From: Desulfovibrio sp. | GTDB taxonomy: Bacteria > Desulfobacterota > Desulfovibrionia > Desulfovibrionales > Desulfovibrionaceae | DNA length: 64,000 bases | Reading direction: 5' to 3' | Assembly (NCBI GenBank): GCA_030145055.1 | Contig: JAQYWK010000005.1 | Coordinates: 1 to 64,000, forward strand | In this document: piece after piece, positions 48,050-59,166 of the stretch | How positions within the stretch are numbered: the first letter of the stretch is position 1 | Layout of the letters: every line of letters begins with the position of its first letter | Program-made: the position numbers and the translations under genes | The notes under the pieces: generated by a model | What the model saw: only the letters and a program-made list of their open reading frames with translations | What the model was told of the DNA's origin: nothing | Database searches by the model: none

Positions 48050-50542
48050 ATGAGTCTTGACACGATCCTTGAATCACCTCGGCTGATGATGAAGCTCAGT
48101 TTTCCTCCGGTGATGCTTCAACTGATGGAGGAGGCTGCAAAGCCTGAACCTGATTTTTCTGTAATGGGAAAAATCATCAGTACAGACCCTGCCCTATCAA
48201 CTACAATTCTTAGTCTTGTTAACTCCCCTTTTTACGGTTTATCTCAGGAAGTTTCTGATCTCAAACGGGCAGCAATTGTCCTTGGGACTCGTGAACTTTT
48301 AAATCTTGCCGTTACAGTTTCTTATCAAAAGCATACGACTGGTAGTCTCGAAAAATGCGATTACGATATTTATAATGATTGGATGCTTACAGTTTGGGGA
48401 GCTATTTCTGCCCAGCTGATAGCCTCACGGACCTGCCCTGAGCATGCAGATAAAATTTACTTGTGTTGTTTGCTCAAAGATATTTCCTTACTTTTTTTAC
48501 GATGTGCTGCCCCGGAAGAGCTTCCCGATAAATGTCACAGTGATTCAATAACCATGTCTTATCTCAACCAGGATGCGGCCGAAAATGATGCTTGGGGTAT
48601 GACGCATGGAGCTCTTAGTCAGCTGCTATTGTCACGTTGGAAGCTTAAAACTCTGGAGTGTTCTTCTCTATTACATCATCATTCATTGGACGATCTTGAT
48701 TCATTTGATTTGCCTACGCAAGCAGTTATCTTGGCTACTAAATGGGCAGAAATGGAACTTGGTAGTTTTTCCGCCCCGTTTAATGTGCTTCAGTTTGAAG
48801 TTAAATTACAGACTGCTCTTAGCATGGATGCAGAAGATATTGAAGAGTTCAGATCCGTCTGCCGCACCAAATTCCAGTCCATGCTCAGTACCTTGGGTAT
48901 GGGGGAAAGTGACAGCGGAGCCCGGTTTTACAATCATTCCATCAAGTCTTTGCAATCAAGTTATTTCATGAGTCTGGAACTGCTGACAGCAGAAGGCGGT
49001 CTAAATTCCATACCGCGCATAATTGGTCGCCACGTTAAACTCAACTGGGATGTTAATGAATGGGAACTGGCGCTTAAATTACCTGACTTGGATAAGTATT
49101 CTTTATACAAAGCAGAAGGGGCAGCTTTAAATAAAGTTGCCAGTAAAGTTGTTAGGCCGGACCTACGTTGGTCTACTCATGGGGCTGGGATAAAGATCAC
49201 TAGTCGCGGTGTCGATCTCGGAGAGTTTCGTTGTGTTTGTTCCGGACTTTCAAAGGATGAGAAGAAAAATTTAGAACTATATTTTAAATTCGTTGGTCAG
49301 GCTTATGAACATTATTGTTCCAACCAGCATTTGACCGAAGGACGTTCCCTTACGCTTGAAACTCTTCCTCTTGGGATTGCTCGTTTAGATATCAGCGGTG
49401 ACCTTCTTGATATGAACGAGGAGATGGGCCGTATTCTCGGAGGGGCCGGAGTCTCCGGCGTTAAAGATTTTGGCGAATTATTAGATATAGGCGTTAGTGC
49501 CGGCCTTGGTTTGGAGTGGAGGGCGTTCGTTGATGAAGAGGCTAAAAAGTCATTTAGCAAAATTCTTTGTGTGCGCCTTCGCACAGGAAGCACGCCTCGT
49601 GAAGCTTGTCTTTACTTTTCAGCGTATAAGCAGAAGAGCGAGGAGGGCATGGCTATATCTGTCATAATGGAAGATATGACAGAGGTTTCAGAAAGTCAGA
49701 TTCAAGCTCTTAAGCAGCGAGATTTTTTGGAAGGGCTTATTGATTCGATGCGTGATGTTGTTCTCACAGTGGATGCTAAGGGTAATGTTCACTATGCGTC
49801 GTCACGTTATTCTAAGATTTTTCTCGGGCGTAATATCTTTAATATAGCAAGTCCGACCGAGTCTTTCACTGGGCGTTGGGGACCTGAGATTTTTGAGGAT
49901 AAAAAAACGGTAGTTGAAGTCTTGATGAAAAGGACTGACTCTGCCGGATTGCCTTTTGAGCTTGTAATTAGTCAGCTTGCGGGATCAGGAGATAAATATC
50001 TCATCGTTGCCCGTGATATGACAACTATCAGACGTCTTGAGGAGAAACTTAAAAAACAGGCCGTCTTTGATGGTTTGACTGAACTTTTTAATCATACTCA
50101 GTTCAATACCATGCTGGCTCGTGAGATTACTCGCAGCCGGAGAACCAAGCGGCCTGTCGGTATATTGTTTTTCGATTTGGACGGATTTAAAAAAGTGAAT
50201 GACACAGATGGACATCAGGCTGGTGATGATGTTCTAAAAACTGTGGCTAAAATATTGAAAGAAGAACTTAGAGCGGGAATGGACTTTCCTTGTCGATACG
50301 GCGGAGATGAGTTCGGAGTTATTGTCACCGAGGTTCGCCCTGATTCACTTGAGATGATCGGGAATAGAATTCGGATGAAAATAGATAAGAAATTTTCAGG
50401 AAGGGTAACCATCAGCGGCGGTATGACCGTATTAGAAGATGGTGACACTTCGGTCAGCATGCTCAAGCGAGCTGACAAAGCGGCATATGATGCCAAAGAT
50501 TTAGGCGGTAATTTGTTGAAATGGGCGGAAAAAGAGTCTTAA
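48050..50542 (+). CDS. HDOD-PAS-GGDEF signalling protein
   Basis: An 830-residue cytoplasmic protein. The N-terminal 280 residues form an HDOD domain (PPVMLQLMEEAAKPEPDFSVMGKIISTDPALSTTILSLVNSPFYG). A central region (about 290-530) has no clear family, with a PAS-like fold near 555-670 (LIDSMRDVVLTVDAKGNVHYAS). The C-terminal GGDEF domain has an intact GGDEFGVI near 750, so it may make c-di-GMP. The usual RxxD inhibitory site reads RAGMD, one residue longer. The frame opens at a TTG (48044); the ATG at 48050 with GAGGAG upstream is chosen. Confidence 0.88.
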   Translation: MSLDTILESPRLMMKLSFPPVMLQLMEEAAKPEPDFSVMGKIISTDPALSTTILSLVNSPFYGLSQEVSDLKRAAIVLGTRELLNLAVTVSYQKHTTGSLEKCDYDIYNDWMLTVWGAISAQLIASRTCPEHADKIYLCCLLKDISLLFLRCAAPEELPDKCHSDSITMSYLNQDAAENDAWGMTHGALSQLLLSRWKLKTLECSSLLHHHSLDDLDSFDLPTQAVILATKWAEMELGSFSAPFNVLQFEVKLQTALSMDAEDIEEFRSVCRTKFQSMLSTLGMGESDSGARFYNHSIKSLQSSYFMSLELLTAEGGLNSIPRIIGRHVKLNWDVNEWELALKLPDLDKYSLYKAEGAALNKVASKVVRPDLRWSTHGAGIKITSRGVDLGEFRCVCSGLSKDEKKNLELYFKFVGQAYEHYCSNQHLTEGRSLTLETLPLGIARLDISGDLLDMNEEMGRILGGAGVSGVKDFGELLDIGVSAGLGLEWRAFVDEEAKKSFSKILCVRLRTGSTPREACLYFSAYKQKSEEGMAISVIMEDMTEVSESQIQALKQRDFLEGLIDSMRDVVLTVDAKGNVHYASSRYSKIFLGRNIFNIASPTESFTGRWGPEIFEDKKTVVEVLMKRTDSAGLPFELVISQLAGSGDKYLIVARDMTTIRRLEEKLKKQAVFDGLTELFNHTQFNTMLAREITRSRRTKRPVGILFFDLDGFKKVNDTDGHQAGDDVLKTVAKILKEELRAGMDFPCRYGGDEFGVIVTEVRPDSLEMIGNRIRMKIDKKFSGRVTISGGMTVLEDGDTSVSMLKRADKAAYDAKDLGGNLLKWAEKES

Positions 50543-50588
50543 GCTTTTTGCTGAGATCTCGTTATTTATATTAAAAAAGGAGATAACC

Positions 50589-53567
50589 ATGCTCTGGCGG
50601 GTTGAGGTTGGTCTTAAAAAGAATGTCCGTGATGTTCAGGGGCATAGAGTTTCTCGTAAGATTCGGGAAGAACTCGGAATAGAAGCCGGGGAAGTCCGGA
50701 CTATTAAAGTATATACTGTTGAAGGGCTTGAAAAAGCAGATATTGATAAGGTTTTGGAGCTTGGCGTGTTGCATGATCCTGTGCTGCATGATGTTGCTCT
50801 TACCCCTATCGCAGATAATTTTAAATGGAACGTGGAAGTCGGCTTTCGTCCGGGCGTAACGGATAATGAGGGGCGTACCGCACAAGAATCCGTTGTTCTG
50901 GTGATTACCCCTGAAGACGGTGCGAAAGTAAAAGTTTATACTTCTACTCAATATATTTTCTCAGAGAATCTCGAAAAAGATCAGATCGCTTCCATAGTAA
51001 CTGACCTCTTAGCTAATGAGCTTATTCAGCGTTACGAAATTCGTTCTGCGTCCGAGTGGGAAAAGTCTCCCGGATTTGAAGCTAAAGCCGCTCAGGTCAC
51101 AGGTAAATCTAGTGACGAAGTTGCTATCATCGACTTGCTCGCCATGAGTGATGAAGAGATGATGGATTTCAGTCGCGCAAACACTCTTGCCATGAGTATT
51201 GAAGAATTTCATGCCATCCGTGACTACTACTCCGATCCTGAAGTTATAGCAGAACGCGTTAACTCTGGAATTGGCGCTAAACCAACTGATGCGGAGCTTG
51301 AAGCTCTTGCGCAGACTTGGTCTGAGCATTGTAAGCACAAAATTTTTAGTTCCAAGATTGAATACGAGAACAAAGAAACAGGTGTTTCTTCTACCGTGGA
51401 CAGTCTTTACAAAACCTGCATTCAGAACACCACTCGCGATATCCGTAAAGAAAAGGGCGACGACGATTTTTGTCTGTCTGTTTTCAAGGATAACGCCGGA
51501 GTTATCAAGTTCAACGAAAAGCTGAATGTTTGCGTTAAAATGGAAACGCATAACAGCCCGTCTGCTCTTGACCCATACGGCGGAGCGCTTACCGGAATCG
51601 TGGGTGTTAACCGCGATCCTATGGGAACTGGGCTTGGAGCAAACCTTCTCTGTAACACAGATGTATTTTGTTTCGCTTCACCTTTTCACGAAGGTGAGCT
51701 TCCTCCGCGTTTGTTGCATCCTCGCAGAGTATTCGAAGGAGTACGCGAAGGTGTTGAGCATGGCGGTAATAAATCTGGTGTACCTACTGTAAATGGATCC
51801 ATAGTTTTTGATGAAAGATACCTAGGTAAACCACTTGTTTATTGTGGAACCATCGGTACTATGCCCATCAAAGTTGCCGGACGCCTGAGTCACGAAAAAC
51901 AAGCTCAGGTTGGCGATATTATCGTTATGACTGGTGGTCGTATCGGTAAAGATGGAATTCATGGAGCTACTTTCTCTTCCGAAGAGCTGCATGAAGGTTC
52001 CCCTGCAACAGCAGTGCAGATCGGTGACCCTATCACTCAGCGCAAAATGTATGATTGTCTCATGCGCGCTCGTGATACCGGACTATACAACGCTATCACT
52101 GATAACGGAGCTGGCGGTTTGTCTTCTTCTGTTGGTGAAATGGCCGAAGATACCGGCGGTTGTGATCTCGATCTATCAAAAGCTCCACTCAAGTATGATG
52201 GACTTAAGCCTTGGGAAATTCTTGTTTCCGAAGCTCAGGAACGCATGACTCTTGCTGTTCCACCTGAAAAACTTGACGAGTTTATGGCTCTTGCAAAAGA
52301 AATGGATGTTGAAGCTGCTGCTCTTGGTACTTACACAGACAGCGGTCTCTACAATATCAGATATGGCACTAAGCCTGTTGCAAGCCTCCGCATGGACTTC
52401 CTGCATGACGGTGTTCCCCAGATGCAGCTCAAGGCTGTATGGGATCGTCCTGTTGTTGAATTCACAGGTGAGCCTGAAGTTGAAGATCATACTTCTTTAC
52501 TTAAAGATATGCTCGGAAGACTTAATATTTGTAGTAAAGAATATGTTATCCGTCAGTACGATCATGAGGTTCAGGGACGTAGCGTTGTTAAGCCTCTAGT
52601 TGGTGAAAAAGAAGATGGACCTGCTGATGCAGGTGTACTGAGGCCGGACCTTGATTCAGAGAAAGGACTTGTCGTTTCTCACGGTATTTGTCCGAAATTT
52701 AGTGATCTCGACACTTACTGGATGATGGCTAATGCCATTGATGAAGCAGTTAGAAACGCGGTTTCCGTCGGTGGTGATATTTCCCACATGGCTGGAATTG
52801 ATAACTTCTGTTGGTGTGATCCAGTTCAGTCTGAAACAACTCCAGATGGACATTACAAGCTTGCACAGTTGGTTAGAGCCAATCAGGCCCTTTCTCACTT
52901 TAGCCGTGCATACGGTGTGCCTTGTATTTCTGGTAAAGACTCCATGAAAAATGACTACAAGGGCGGGGGCGTGAAAATCTCCATACCGCCTACTGTACTC
53001 TTTTCAGCGGTCGGGATTGTTCCTGATGTTAATATGTGTGTTACTTCGGACTTTAAGAAGCCCGGAGACTTTATATATGTTCTAGGTTTGACTAGAGACG
53101 AAATGGGTGGCTCCGAAGTTGCTTCGCAGCTTGGATTTACTCATCCGTCAGTTCCACATGTTGAAGCTCTTACTGCTCTCAAACGCTATCAGACTGTTCA
53201 GACAGCCATGCGTCAGGGGCTCATAAGTGCTTGTCATGACCTTTCTGATGGTGGATTGGGAGTTGCCCTTGCTGAGATGTCTCTCGGTGGTAGAATAGGT
53301 GCTGAGATCGAATTATGTTCTGTGCCTTGTGAATATGGCATGAGCACTCTTTCTACTCTCTACAGTGAAACCGCAAGTCGATTCGCAGTGACTGTTTCTC
53401 CTGAGAATGTTCAGAAGTTTGAAGAGCTGTTCGAAGGACAGTTCTGCGGGCGTATCGGAATGACAACTGGCCTTGATTCCTTTGGTATTGCCGAAGGAAC
53501 AACAGGCATCGTCAGGAGTAAGGTTCACCTTCTTGCAGAAGCTTTCAAAGCAACTCTTGATTGGTAA
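50589..53567 (+). CDS. purL: phosphoribosylformylglycinamidine synthase, PurS-PurL fusion
   Basis: A 992-residue protein. The first 170 residues hold two PurS-like units (WRVEVGLKKNVRDVQGHRV and WNVEVGFRPGVTDNEGRTAQ). The PurL catalytic part follows, with VKMETHNSPSALDPYGGALTGIVGVNRDP near 318 and a second ATP-grasp-like half near 700-900. It converts FGAR to FGAM with ammonia from glutamine, in complex with PurQ, which is not nearby. AAAGGAGAT precedes the ATG. A very strong terminator ends the unit. Confidence 0.95.
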   Translation: MLWRVEVGLKKNVRDVQGHRVSRKIREELGIEAGEVRTIKVYTVEGLEKADIDKVLELGVLHDPVLHDVALTPIADNFKWNVEVGFRPGVTDNEGRTAQESVVLVITPEDGAKVKVYTSTQYIFSENLEKDQIASIVTDLLANELIQRYEIRSASEWEKSPGFEAKAAQVTGKSSDEVAIIDLLAMSDEEMMDFSRANTLAMSIEEFHAIRDYYSDPEVIAERVNSGIGAKPTDAELEALAQTWSEHCKHKIFSSKIEYENKETGVSSTVDSLYKTCIQNTTRDIRKEKGDDDFCLSVFKDNAGVIKFNEKLNVCVKMETHNSPSALDPYGGALTGIVGVNRDPMGTGLGANLLCNTDVFCFASPFHEGELPPRLLHPRRVFEGVREGVEHGGNKSGVPTVNGSIVFDERYLGKPLVYCGTIGTMPIKVAGRLSHEKQAQVGDIIVMTGGRIGKDGIHGATFSSEELHEGSPATAVQIGDPITQRKMYDCLMRARDTGLYNAITDNGAGGLSSSVGEMAEDTGGCDLDLSKAPLKYDGLKPWEILVSEAQERMTLAVPPEKLDEFMALAKEMDVEAAALGTYTDSGLYNIRYGTKPVASLRMDFLHDGVPQMQLKAVWDRPVVEFTGEPEVEDHTSLLKDMLGRLNICSKEYVIRQYDHEVQGRSVVKPLVGEKEDGPADAGVLRPDLDSEKGLVVSHGICPKFSDLDTYWMMANAIDEAVRNAVSVGGDISHMAGIDNFCWCDPVQSETTPDGHYKLAQLVRANQALSHFSRAYGVPCISGKDSMKNDYKGGGVKISIPPTVLFSAVGIVPDVNMCVTSDFKKPGDFIYVLGLTRDEMGGSEVASQLGFTHPSVPHVEALTALKRYQTVQTAMRQGLISACHDLSDGGLGVALAEMSLGGRIGAEIELCSVPCEYGMSTLSTLYSETASRFAVTVSPENVQKFEELFEGQFCGRIGMTTGLDSFGIAEGTTGIVRSKVHLLAEAFKATLDW

Positions 53568-53590
53568 GATCTTGCTAAATATCGCTTTTA

Positions 53591-53630
53591 AAAGAGCCGC
53601 ATCAGTTTATACTGATGCGGCTCTTTATTT
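53591..53630. terminator. rho-independent terminator after purL
   Basis: A 14-bp perfect stem, AGAGCCGCATCAGT / ACTGATGCGGCTCT, with a TTAT loop and TTATTTG tail. The A-run on the 5' side makes it usable on the minus strand. Confidence 0.92.
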
Positions 53631-53636
53631 GTTCCA

Positions 53637-53670
53637 TAAAAAAAGGCCCGAACGCATAAGCGATCGGGCC
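53637..53670 (-). terminator. rho-independent terminator of groEL
   Basis: On the minus strand, GGCCCGA / TCGGGCC arms with a 12-base interior are followed by T7. It lies 34 bases after the groEL stop. Confidence 0.88.
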
Positions 53671-53703
53671 GTATATTCTTAACCGTGAAGCTAGTATCGA
53701 AGA

Positions 53704-55287
<1,584 letters not shown>

Positions 55288-55343
55288 TTAAAGAGCCTCC
55301 TGAGAGAAATTCATTATTATAGAATAGAAATGCAAAGGGAAAA

Positions 55344-55616
55344 TTATTCAACAACTGCGAGAATTTCTTCTTCGCGCATAATGATGAAGTCATCACCATC
55401 AATGGAAAGCTCGTTGCCTGCGTATTTAGCGAAGAGAACTACGTCGCCTTCTTTTACGGACATAGGAGCTTTATCTTTACCTGGACCTGCAGCAGCAACA
55501 ACACCCTTCATAGGTTTTTCTTTTGCTGAATCAGGAATGATAATTCCACCGGCTGTTTTTTGTTCGCTTTCCAGACGCTTGATAAGTACGCGATCCTGTA
55601 GTGGCTTGAGATTCAT
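55344..55616 (-). CDS. groES: co-chaperonin GroES
   Basis: A 90-residue lid protein of Gro[35 protein letters not shown] includes the mobile loop, and [17 protein letters not shown] the roof region. The frame runs back to 55724, but GGAGGAAAC directly precedes the ATG at 55616, which gives the standard length. It is the first gene of the operon. Confidence 0.97.
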   Translation of the reverse strand: MNLKPLQDRVLIKRLESEQKTAGGIIIPDSAKEKPMKGVVAAAGPGKDKAPMSVKEGDVVLFAKYAGNELSIDGDDFIIMREEEILAVVE

Positions 55617-55733
55617 GTTTCCTCCTCGACTAAATAAAGTATTGATAGGTAATAAATCAAGAATCCGCGTGGTTATGGCGGGTCTTATTTTTGGTTTTAA
55701 AGGCTTGATCATTGTCTTTTGCACAAGTCAGCC

Positions 55734-55751
55734 GCTTCATCTTGGTGAAGC
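55734..55751 (-). promoter_or_regulatory. inverted repeat in the groES leader
   Basis: GCTTCAT (55734-55740) and GGTGAAGC (55744-55751) pair over 7-8 bases, just after the predicted transcription start. No CIRCE element (TTAGCACTC-N9-GAGTGCTAA) is present, so this may be the operator or simply a leader hairpin. Confidence 0.35.
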
Positions 55752-55757
55752 CCAACT

Positions 55758-55785
55758 AAATTAAGACACGAAAACAATAAGTCAA
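55758..55785 (-). promoter_or_regulatory. sigma-70 promoter of groES-groEL
   Basis: On the minus strand TTGACT, a 16-base spacer and TAATTT. Transcription would start about 130 bases before the groES start codon. No sigma-32-type element was recognised. Confidence 0.5.
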
Positions 55786-55896
55786 CACCATGAATAAAAA
55801 AATAGTGATTATAATCGCTGAGTTTTCTTTTTAAAAAAAATAAACTGGCTGAATGTAGAGTTTTGGTTCAAAAATACGCAAAAGAAGAGGTTTCAC

Positions 55897-55924
55897 TTGA
55901 CAATTGTTCGGTATCACCTGTAGT
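55897..55924 (+). promoter_or_regulatory. sigma-70 promoter upstream of the HU gene
   Basis: TTGACA (55897-55902), a 16-base spacer and TGTAGT (55919-55924), about 200 bases before the HU start. A nearer extended -10, TGATAATAT at 56019-56027, is an alternative. Confidence 0.45.
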
Positions 55925-56127
55925 TCGCCACCTCCGCATCAAACTCCATTACGGCCAATTATGTTACTGACGTAAAGTGGCACTATCGTGCTTATTGATA
56001 AAGTAACGCTGTGACTGGTGATAATATATTTTACCTATGGCTTTTTGTTGTTGGATGGTGTAGTGGCCTTTTTGGGGTACGGATATATCGCTTGGGTAGC
56101 GGTAAAAACATTTTGAAGGAGTTTATT

Positions 56128-56400
56128 ATGAGTAAGACTGTTCTTGTTAAGAAGTTCCGGGAAAAATTAGATATGAGCGCTAAAGACGCATCCGCAGCTA
56201 TTGCTGGTGTTCTTGGTGCGATTGAAGATGGACTTAAAGAAGAAGGCAACGTGACTCTTACAGGATTCGGTACTTTTAAGACCGTTGAGCGTTCCGCACG
56301 AACCGGCCGCAATCCTCAGACTGGAGACGCAATTCAGATTCCAGCATCACGCGGAGTAAAGTTCACTCCTGGAAAGTTCCTCAAGGACGCAGTTAAATAA
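56128..56400 (+). CDS. HU family DNA-binding protein
   Basis: A 90-residue nucleoid protein of the HU/IHF fold. KDASAAIAGVLGAIEDGLKEEGNVTLTGFGTFKTVERSARTGRNPQTG contains the dimer body and DNA-binding arm, and GVKFTPGKFLKDAV is the usual ending. The frame extends back to 56011, but AAGGAG lies 7 bases before the ATG at 56128. It is a single gene between groES and a strong terminator, with a 200-base leader. Confidence 0.95.
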   Translation: MSKTVLVKKFREKLDMSAKDASAAIAGVLGAIEDGLKEEGNVTLTGFGTFKTVERSARTGRNPQTGDAIQIPASRGVKFTPGKFLKDAVK

Positions 56401-56421
56401 ATTTTTTATTTATGACTGTCC

Positions 56422-56458
56422 AAGCCGCTTCCGGGAATTCCGGAAGCGGCTTTTTTTT
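56422..56458 (+). terminator. rho-independent terminator after the HU gene
   Basis: A 13-bp perfect stem, AAGCCGCTTCCGG / CCGGAAGCGGCTT, with a 5-base loop and T8. Confidence 0.95.
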
Positions 56459-56489
56459 GCTAAAAAAATTATTTATGGAGTAACGTTCA

Positions 56490-57860
56490 ATGTCTTCCCT
56501 TTGGAATAGGCCGTTTGGCTATAAGGATGTCTTAAAAATAAGCCTGCCGCTTGCTGTCAGCATGGCCTCTACCACCCTCATGCAGATTACCGACAGGGTG
56601 TTTCTAGGCAGGTATTCTGTTGAAGCAATCGCCGCCGCTCTTCCGGCAGGTATTCTTGCGTTCTTATTCATATCCTTCTTCATGGGCGTTGCCAGTTACA
56701 TAAATGTTTTCATTGCTCAATATACGGGGGCTGTAAGGCCGGACAAGGTCGCAACGAGTTTGTGGCAAGGCATATACTTTTCTCTCGGAGCTTGGGTAAT
56801 ACTTATAATACTCGGTTATTTTCTGGCACCCTTGCTCGTACTGGGTGGGCATCCTCCCGAAGTTACCGTGCTTGAGATACAATATTTTAGAATTTTGATG
56901 TTCGGTGCAGGGCTACCTGTTCTTGATACCGCCCTTTCAAGCTTTTATTCAGGACGCGGGCTGACCAGAACCGTTATGATCGTTAATATGGCGGGGGCAC
57001 TGGTAAATATCCCATTAGACTATGCACTTATAAATGGTCTTTGGATTTTTCCTGAATTGGGCATTCAAGGGGCTGGAATCGCAACAGTTCTGGCAGGATG
57101 TGTAATCGTCGGTCTTTATATTCCTCTTATCTTTAATAGTAAGAATGAGAAGAAATACGGAATTTTGAGTAATTATAAATTTGCTCCTGATCTTTTCCGC
57201 AGATTTATAAAATATGGCTTGTCAAACGGCGTACAGTTCTTTCTAGATATTTTTGCAGTGACTTTCTTTGTATACATGGTGGGCAGACTCGGGACAACTA
57301 TTCTCGCAGCCAGCAACATTGCGCTTTCAATTGATGGGATATCTTTTTTTCCCGCCTATGGAATATCTGTCGGGGTCAGCACACTTGTTGGTCAGGCAAT
57401 AGGGCAGGGGCGGCCCGACTATGCTAAAAGAGCTACGACCTGTGCATTTCATATTACTTGTGCGTGGATGCTCTTTATGGGGCTGATTTACATCACCATA
57501 CCAGATACTTTAATAAGTATGTTTAGACCGCATGATATAGGTGATGTTCAGTTTACTGAAGTTCTTGAGCACGGCAGAATCTTTTTGATGTTCATGGTTG
57601 CCTATATTTTCTTTGACGGGCTTGCGCTCGTTTATTCCGGGGCACTTAAGGGAGCAGGAGATGTTGTCTGGGTTATGAAACTTGTCGGTTTCCTGTGCGT
57701 AACCCTGATGGTAATTCCTTGCTATCTCGGAGTGGAGGTTTGGAAGCTTGGTCCTAATTTCCTTTGGGCTATCTTTACCGCTTATGTTGTAGCACTCAGC
57801 TTCGCATTCTACTTGCGCTTCAAGGGCGGTAAATGGCAAAATATGAAAGTCATCGAGTAA
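56490..57860 (+). CDS. MATE family multidrug/cation efflux transporter
   Basis: A 456-residue, 12-helix membrane protein of the DinF/NorM superfamily. LPLAVSMASTTLMQITDRVFLGRYS opens the first half, and ISVGVSTLVGQAIGQGRPDYAKRA near 292-315 is the repeat in the second half. Such proteins export cationic drugs or metabolites in exchange for Na+ or H+. GGAG precedes the ATG. Adjacent genes give no substrate hint. Confidence 0.9.
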   Translation: MSSLWNRPFGYKDVLKISLPLAVSMASTTLMQITDRVFLGRYSVEAIAAALPAGILAFLFISFFMGVASYINVFIAQYTGAVRPDKVATSLWQGIYFSLGAWVILIILGYFLAPLLVLGGHPPEVTVLEIQYFRILMFGAGLPVLDTALSSFYSGRGLTRTVMIVNMAGALVNIPLDYALINGLWIFPELGIQGAGIATVLAGCVIVGLYIPLIFNSKNEKKYGILSNYKFAPDLFRRFIKYGLSNGVQFFLDIFAVTFFVYMVGRLGTTILAASNIALSIDGISFFPAYGISVGVSTLVGQAIGQGRPDYAKRATTCAFHITCAWMLFMGLIYITIPDTLISMFRPHDIGDVQFTEVLEHGRIFLMFMVAYIFFDGLALVYSGALKGAGDVVWVMKLVGFLCVTLMVIPCYLGVEVWKLGPNFLWAIFTAYVVALSFAFYLRFKGGKWQNMKVIE

Positions 57861-57901
57861 GCGGTTTCGGTTTTAATCCTTTTTGTCATAGCAAATAAAG
57901 A

Positions 57902-57935
57902 AAGCGCGTAAGAGATAATTATCTTACGCGCTTCT
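57902..57935. terminator. bidirectional hairpin between MATE and cbiM genes
   Basis: A 12-bp perfect stem, AAGCGCGTAAGA / TCTTACGCGCTT, with an 8-base loop lies between the convergent genes. The T-run is short. Confidence 0.8.
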
Positions 57936-57969
57936 TGGTGTGAAACATATAGGTCGCTTTCTCGTAAAT

Positions 57970-58575
57970 TTATTCTTGCGTTGCCATGAGCATTTCAGGT
58001 CTGACCTTATACAGGAAGCCATAAGTGAATACACAGATAAACCCTTCAATAATCATGATGGGCAGATGAGCATATACAATTAGCTGCGCCGCGCCGATGA
58101 AGCTGTCATCGGTGAAGGATAGAGCGAATGCGGTCAGCATTGCGGAAAGTCCTATTGAAAGCGCCCCGCAAAGGAATGCACCGACAGTCATGGACTTGCC
58201 GCCCTTATTGAGTAGCGAGCGAAATAGGTAATGGCAGAGAACCGCAGGTAGCGCCATCGTTGCGGTGTTTACGCCAATGACAGTGAGTCCACCATATTGA
58301 AAGAGAATAGATTGTAGTAGTAATCCGGTAAGAATTGCCGGAAAGGCGGCCCATCCGAGTACCAGCCCCATAAGTCCGCTGAGAATAAGGTGTGCGCTGC
58401 CTGGCCCTAGAGGAATATGAATAAGCGATGCGACAAAGAATACAGACGAAAGAAGCGCAACCGTTACGAGCTTCTCTGAATCAATTTTTTTCAGCCCGAT
58501 CATGGTTCCGGCAACTGTTACAGCCGCTCCGGTAGCAAGAACTGGAAGAGATAAAACTCCCTCTGATATGTGCAT
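57970..58575 (-). CDS. cbiM: cobalt/nickel ECF transporter substrate-binding protein CbiM/NikM
   Basis: A 201-residue membrane protein starting MHISEG, whose N-terminal Met-His-x motif binds Co2+ or Ni2+ in this family. HIPLGPGSAHLILSGLMGLVLGWAAFPAILTGLLLQSILFQYGGLTVIGVNT is the conserved core. It normally works with CbiN/NikN and a CbiQO module, none of which follow it here, so the energising parts must be elsewhere. A hairpin (58598-58626) lies in its leader. Metal specificity is not clear from sequence; cobalt suits the cobalamin genes. Confidence 0.9.
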   Translation of the reverse strand: MHISEGVLSLPVLATGAAVTVAGTMIGLKKIDSEKLVTVALLSSVFFVASLIHIPLGPGSAHLILSGLMGLVLGWAAFPAILTGLLLQSILFQYGGLTVIGVNTATMALPAVLCHYLFRSLLNKGGKSMTVGAFLCGALSIGLSAMLTAFALSFTDDSFIGAAQLIVYAHLPIMIIEGFICVFTYGFLYKVRPEMLMATQE

Positions 58576-58597
58576 AGTTCAAATCCTTATTTATTTC

Positions 58598-58626
58598 GCT
58601 ACCTTTATATATATTAGAAAGGTGGC
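58598..58626 (-). promoter_or_regulatory. leader hairpin upstream of cbiM
   Basis: GCTACCTTT (58598-58606) pairs with AAAGGTGGC (58618-58626) through nine pairs including one wobble. No cobalamin riboswitch or NikR-type GTGTTAC site was seen. Confidence 0.35.
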
Positions 58627-58816
58627 AGCGAGCTAGAAAACGAATTAATGAGCCTGTTACTGCATACGTTTTTAAAAACTATGGCACCTCACTTGTTGTG
58701 TCAAGCGGTTTGAAGAACGATTCGAGTCTCTTTGAGAAGAATATTTTTATCATAGATAAGTATTTCTTAATATTATCTGGTATGCATGTTGCTTCTCCAA
58801 TGCGAGGAGGAAAAAT

Positions 58817-58990
58817 ATGCACAAAGTGAGAATTCTGGAGAAGGCAATTCCAGTTATGTTTGATGTGGTAGTATACGGCGGATTCGCTGCTTTTCTATTC
58901 GCCAGTTACATTACGTTTAAAACATTTTTGGAAAGATTTCCTGAACCAGCGGAAAAACTTATTGGCCTGCTGCAAAAATTTCTCGCATGA
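58817..58990 (+). CDS. small membrane protein, 57 residues
   Basis: The ATG is preceded by GAGGAGG at ideal spacing. The product has one hydrophobic segment (FDVVVYGGFAAFLFASYITF) and a helical cytoplasmic tail (FLERFPEPAEKLIGLLQKFLA). I do not recognise a family. It is divergent from cbiM and has its own terminator at 59009-59054, so it looks like a real single gene. A role as a CbiN-like partner of CbiM was considered, but CbiN has two membrane segments and this has one. Confidence 0.65.
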   Translation: MHKVRILEKAIPVMFDVVVYGGFAAFLFASYITFKTFLERFPEPAEKLIGLLQKFLA

Positions 58991-59008
58991 GAAAGTAAGA
59001 TTACTCCG

Positions 59009-59054
59009 AAAAAAGTCTTCTCTTGTCTAATTTATGACAGGGGGGACTTTTTTT
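59009..59054 (+). terminator. rho-independent terminator after the 57-residue gene
   Basis: AAAAAAGTC (59009-59017) pairs with GACTTTTTT (59045-59053), with inner TGTC/GACA arms, and ends in T-rich sequence. Confidence 0.75.
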
Positions 59055-59166
59055 ATTTCATACGTAAAATGTTTCTCAATACTGTTTATTTTTATGGTTG
59101 ACTTCGACTGTATAAATATTAAATTACAGATAACTGATAATGAATTTCTATATCGACGAGGATCCC

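Noticed and set aside
55617-55800. CIRCE operator for HrcA
   Set aside because: The TTAGCACTC-N9-GAGTGCTAA pattern is absent.
57970-58816. Cobalamin riboswitch ahead of cbiM
   Set aside because: None of the conserved B12-box sequence elements was found on either strand; only a simple hairpin is present.
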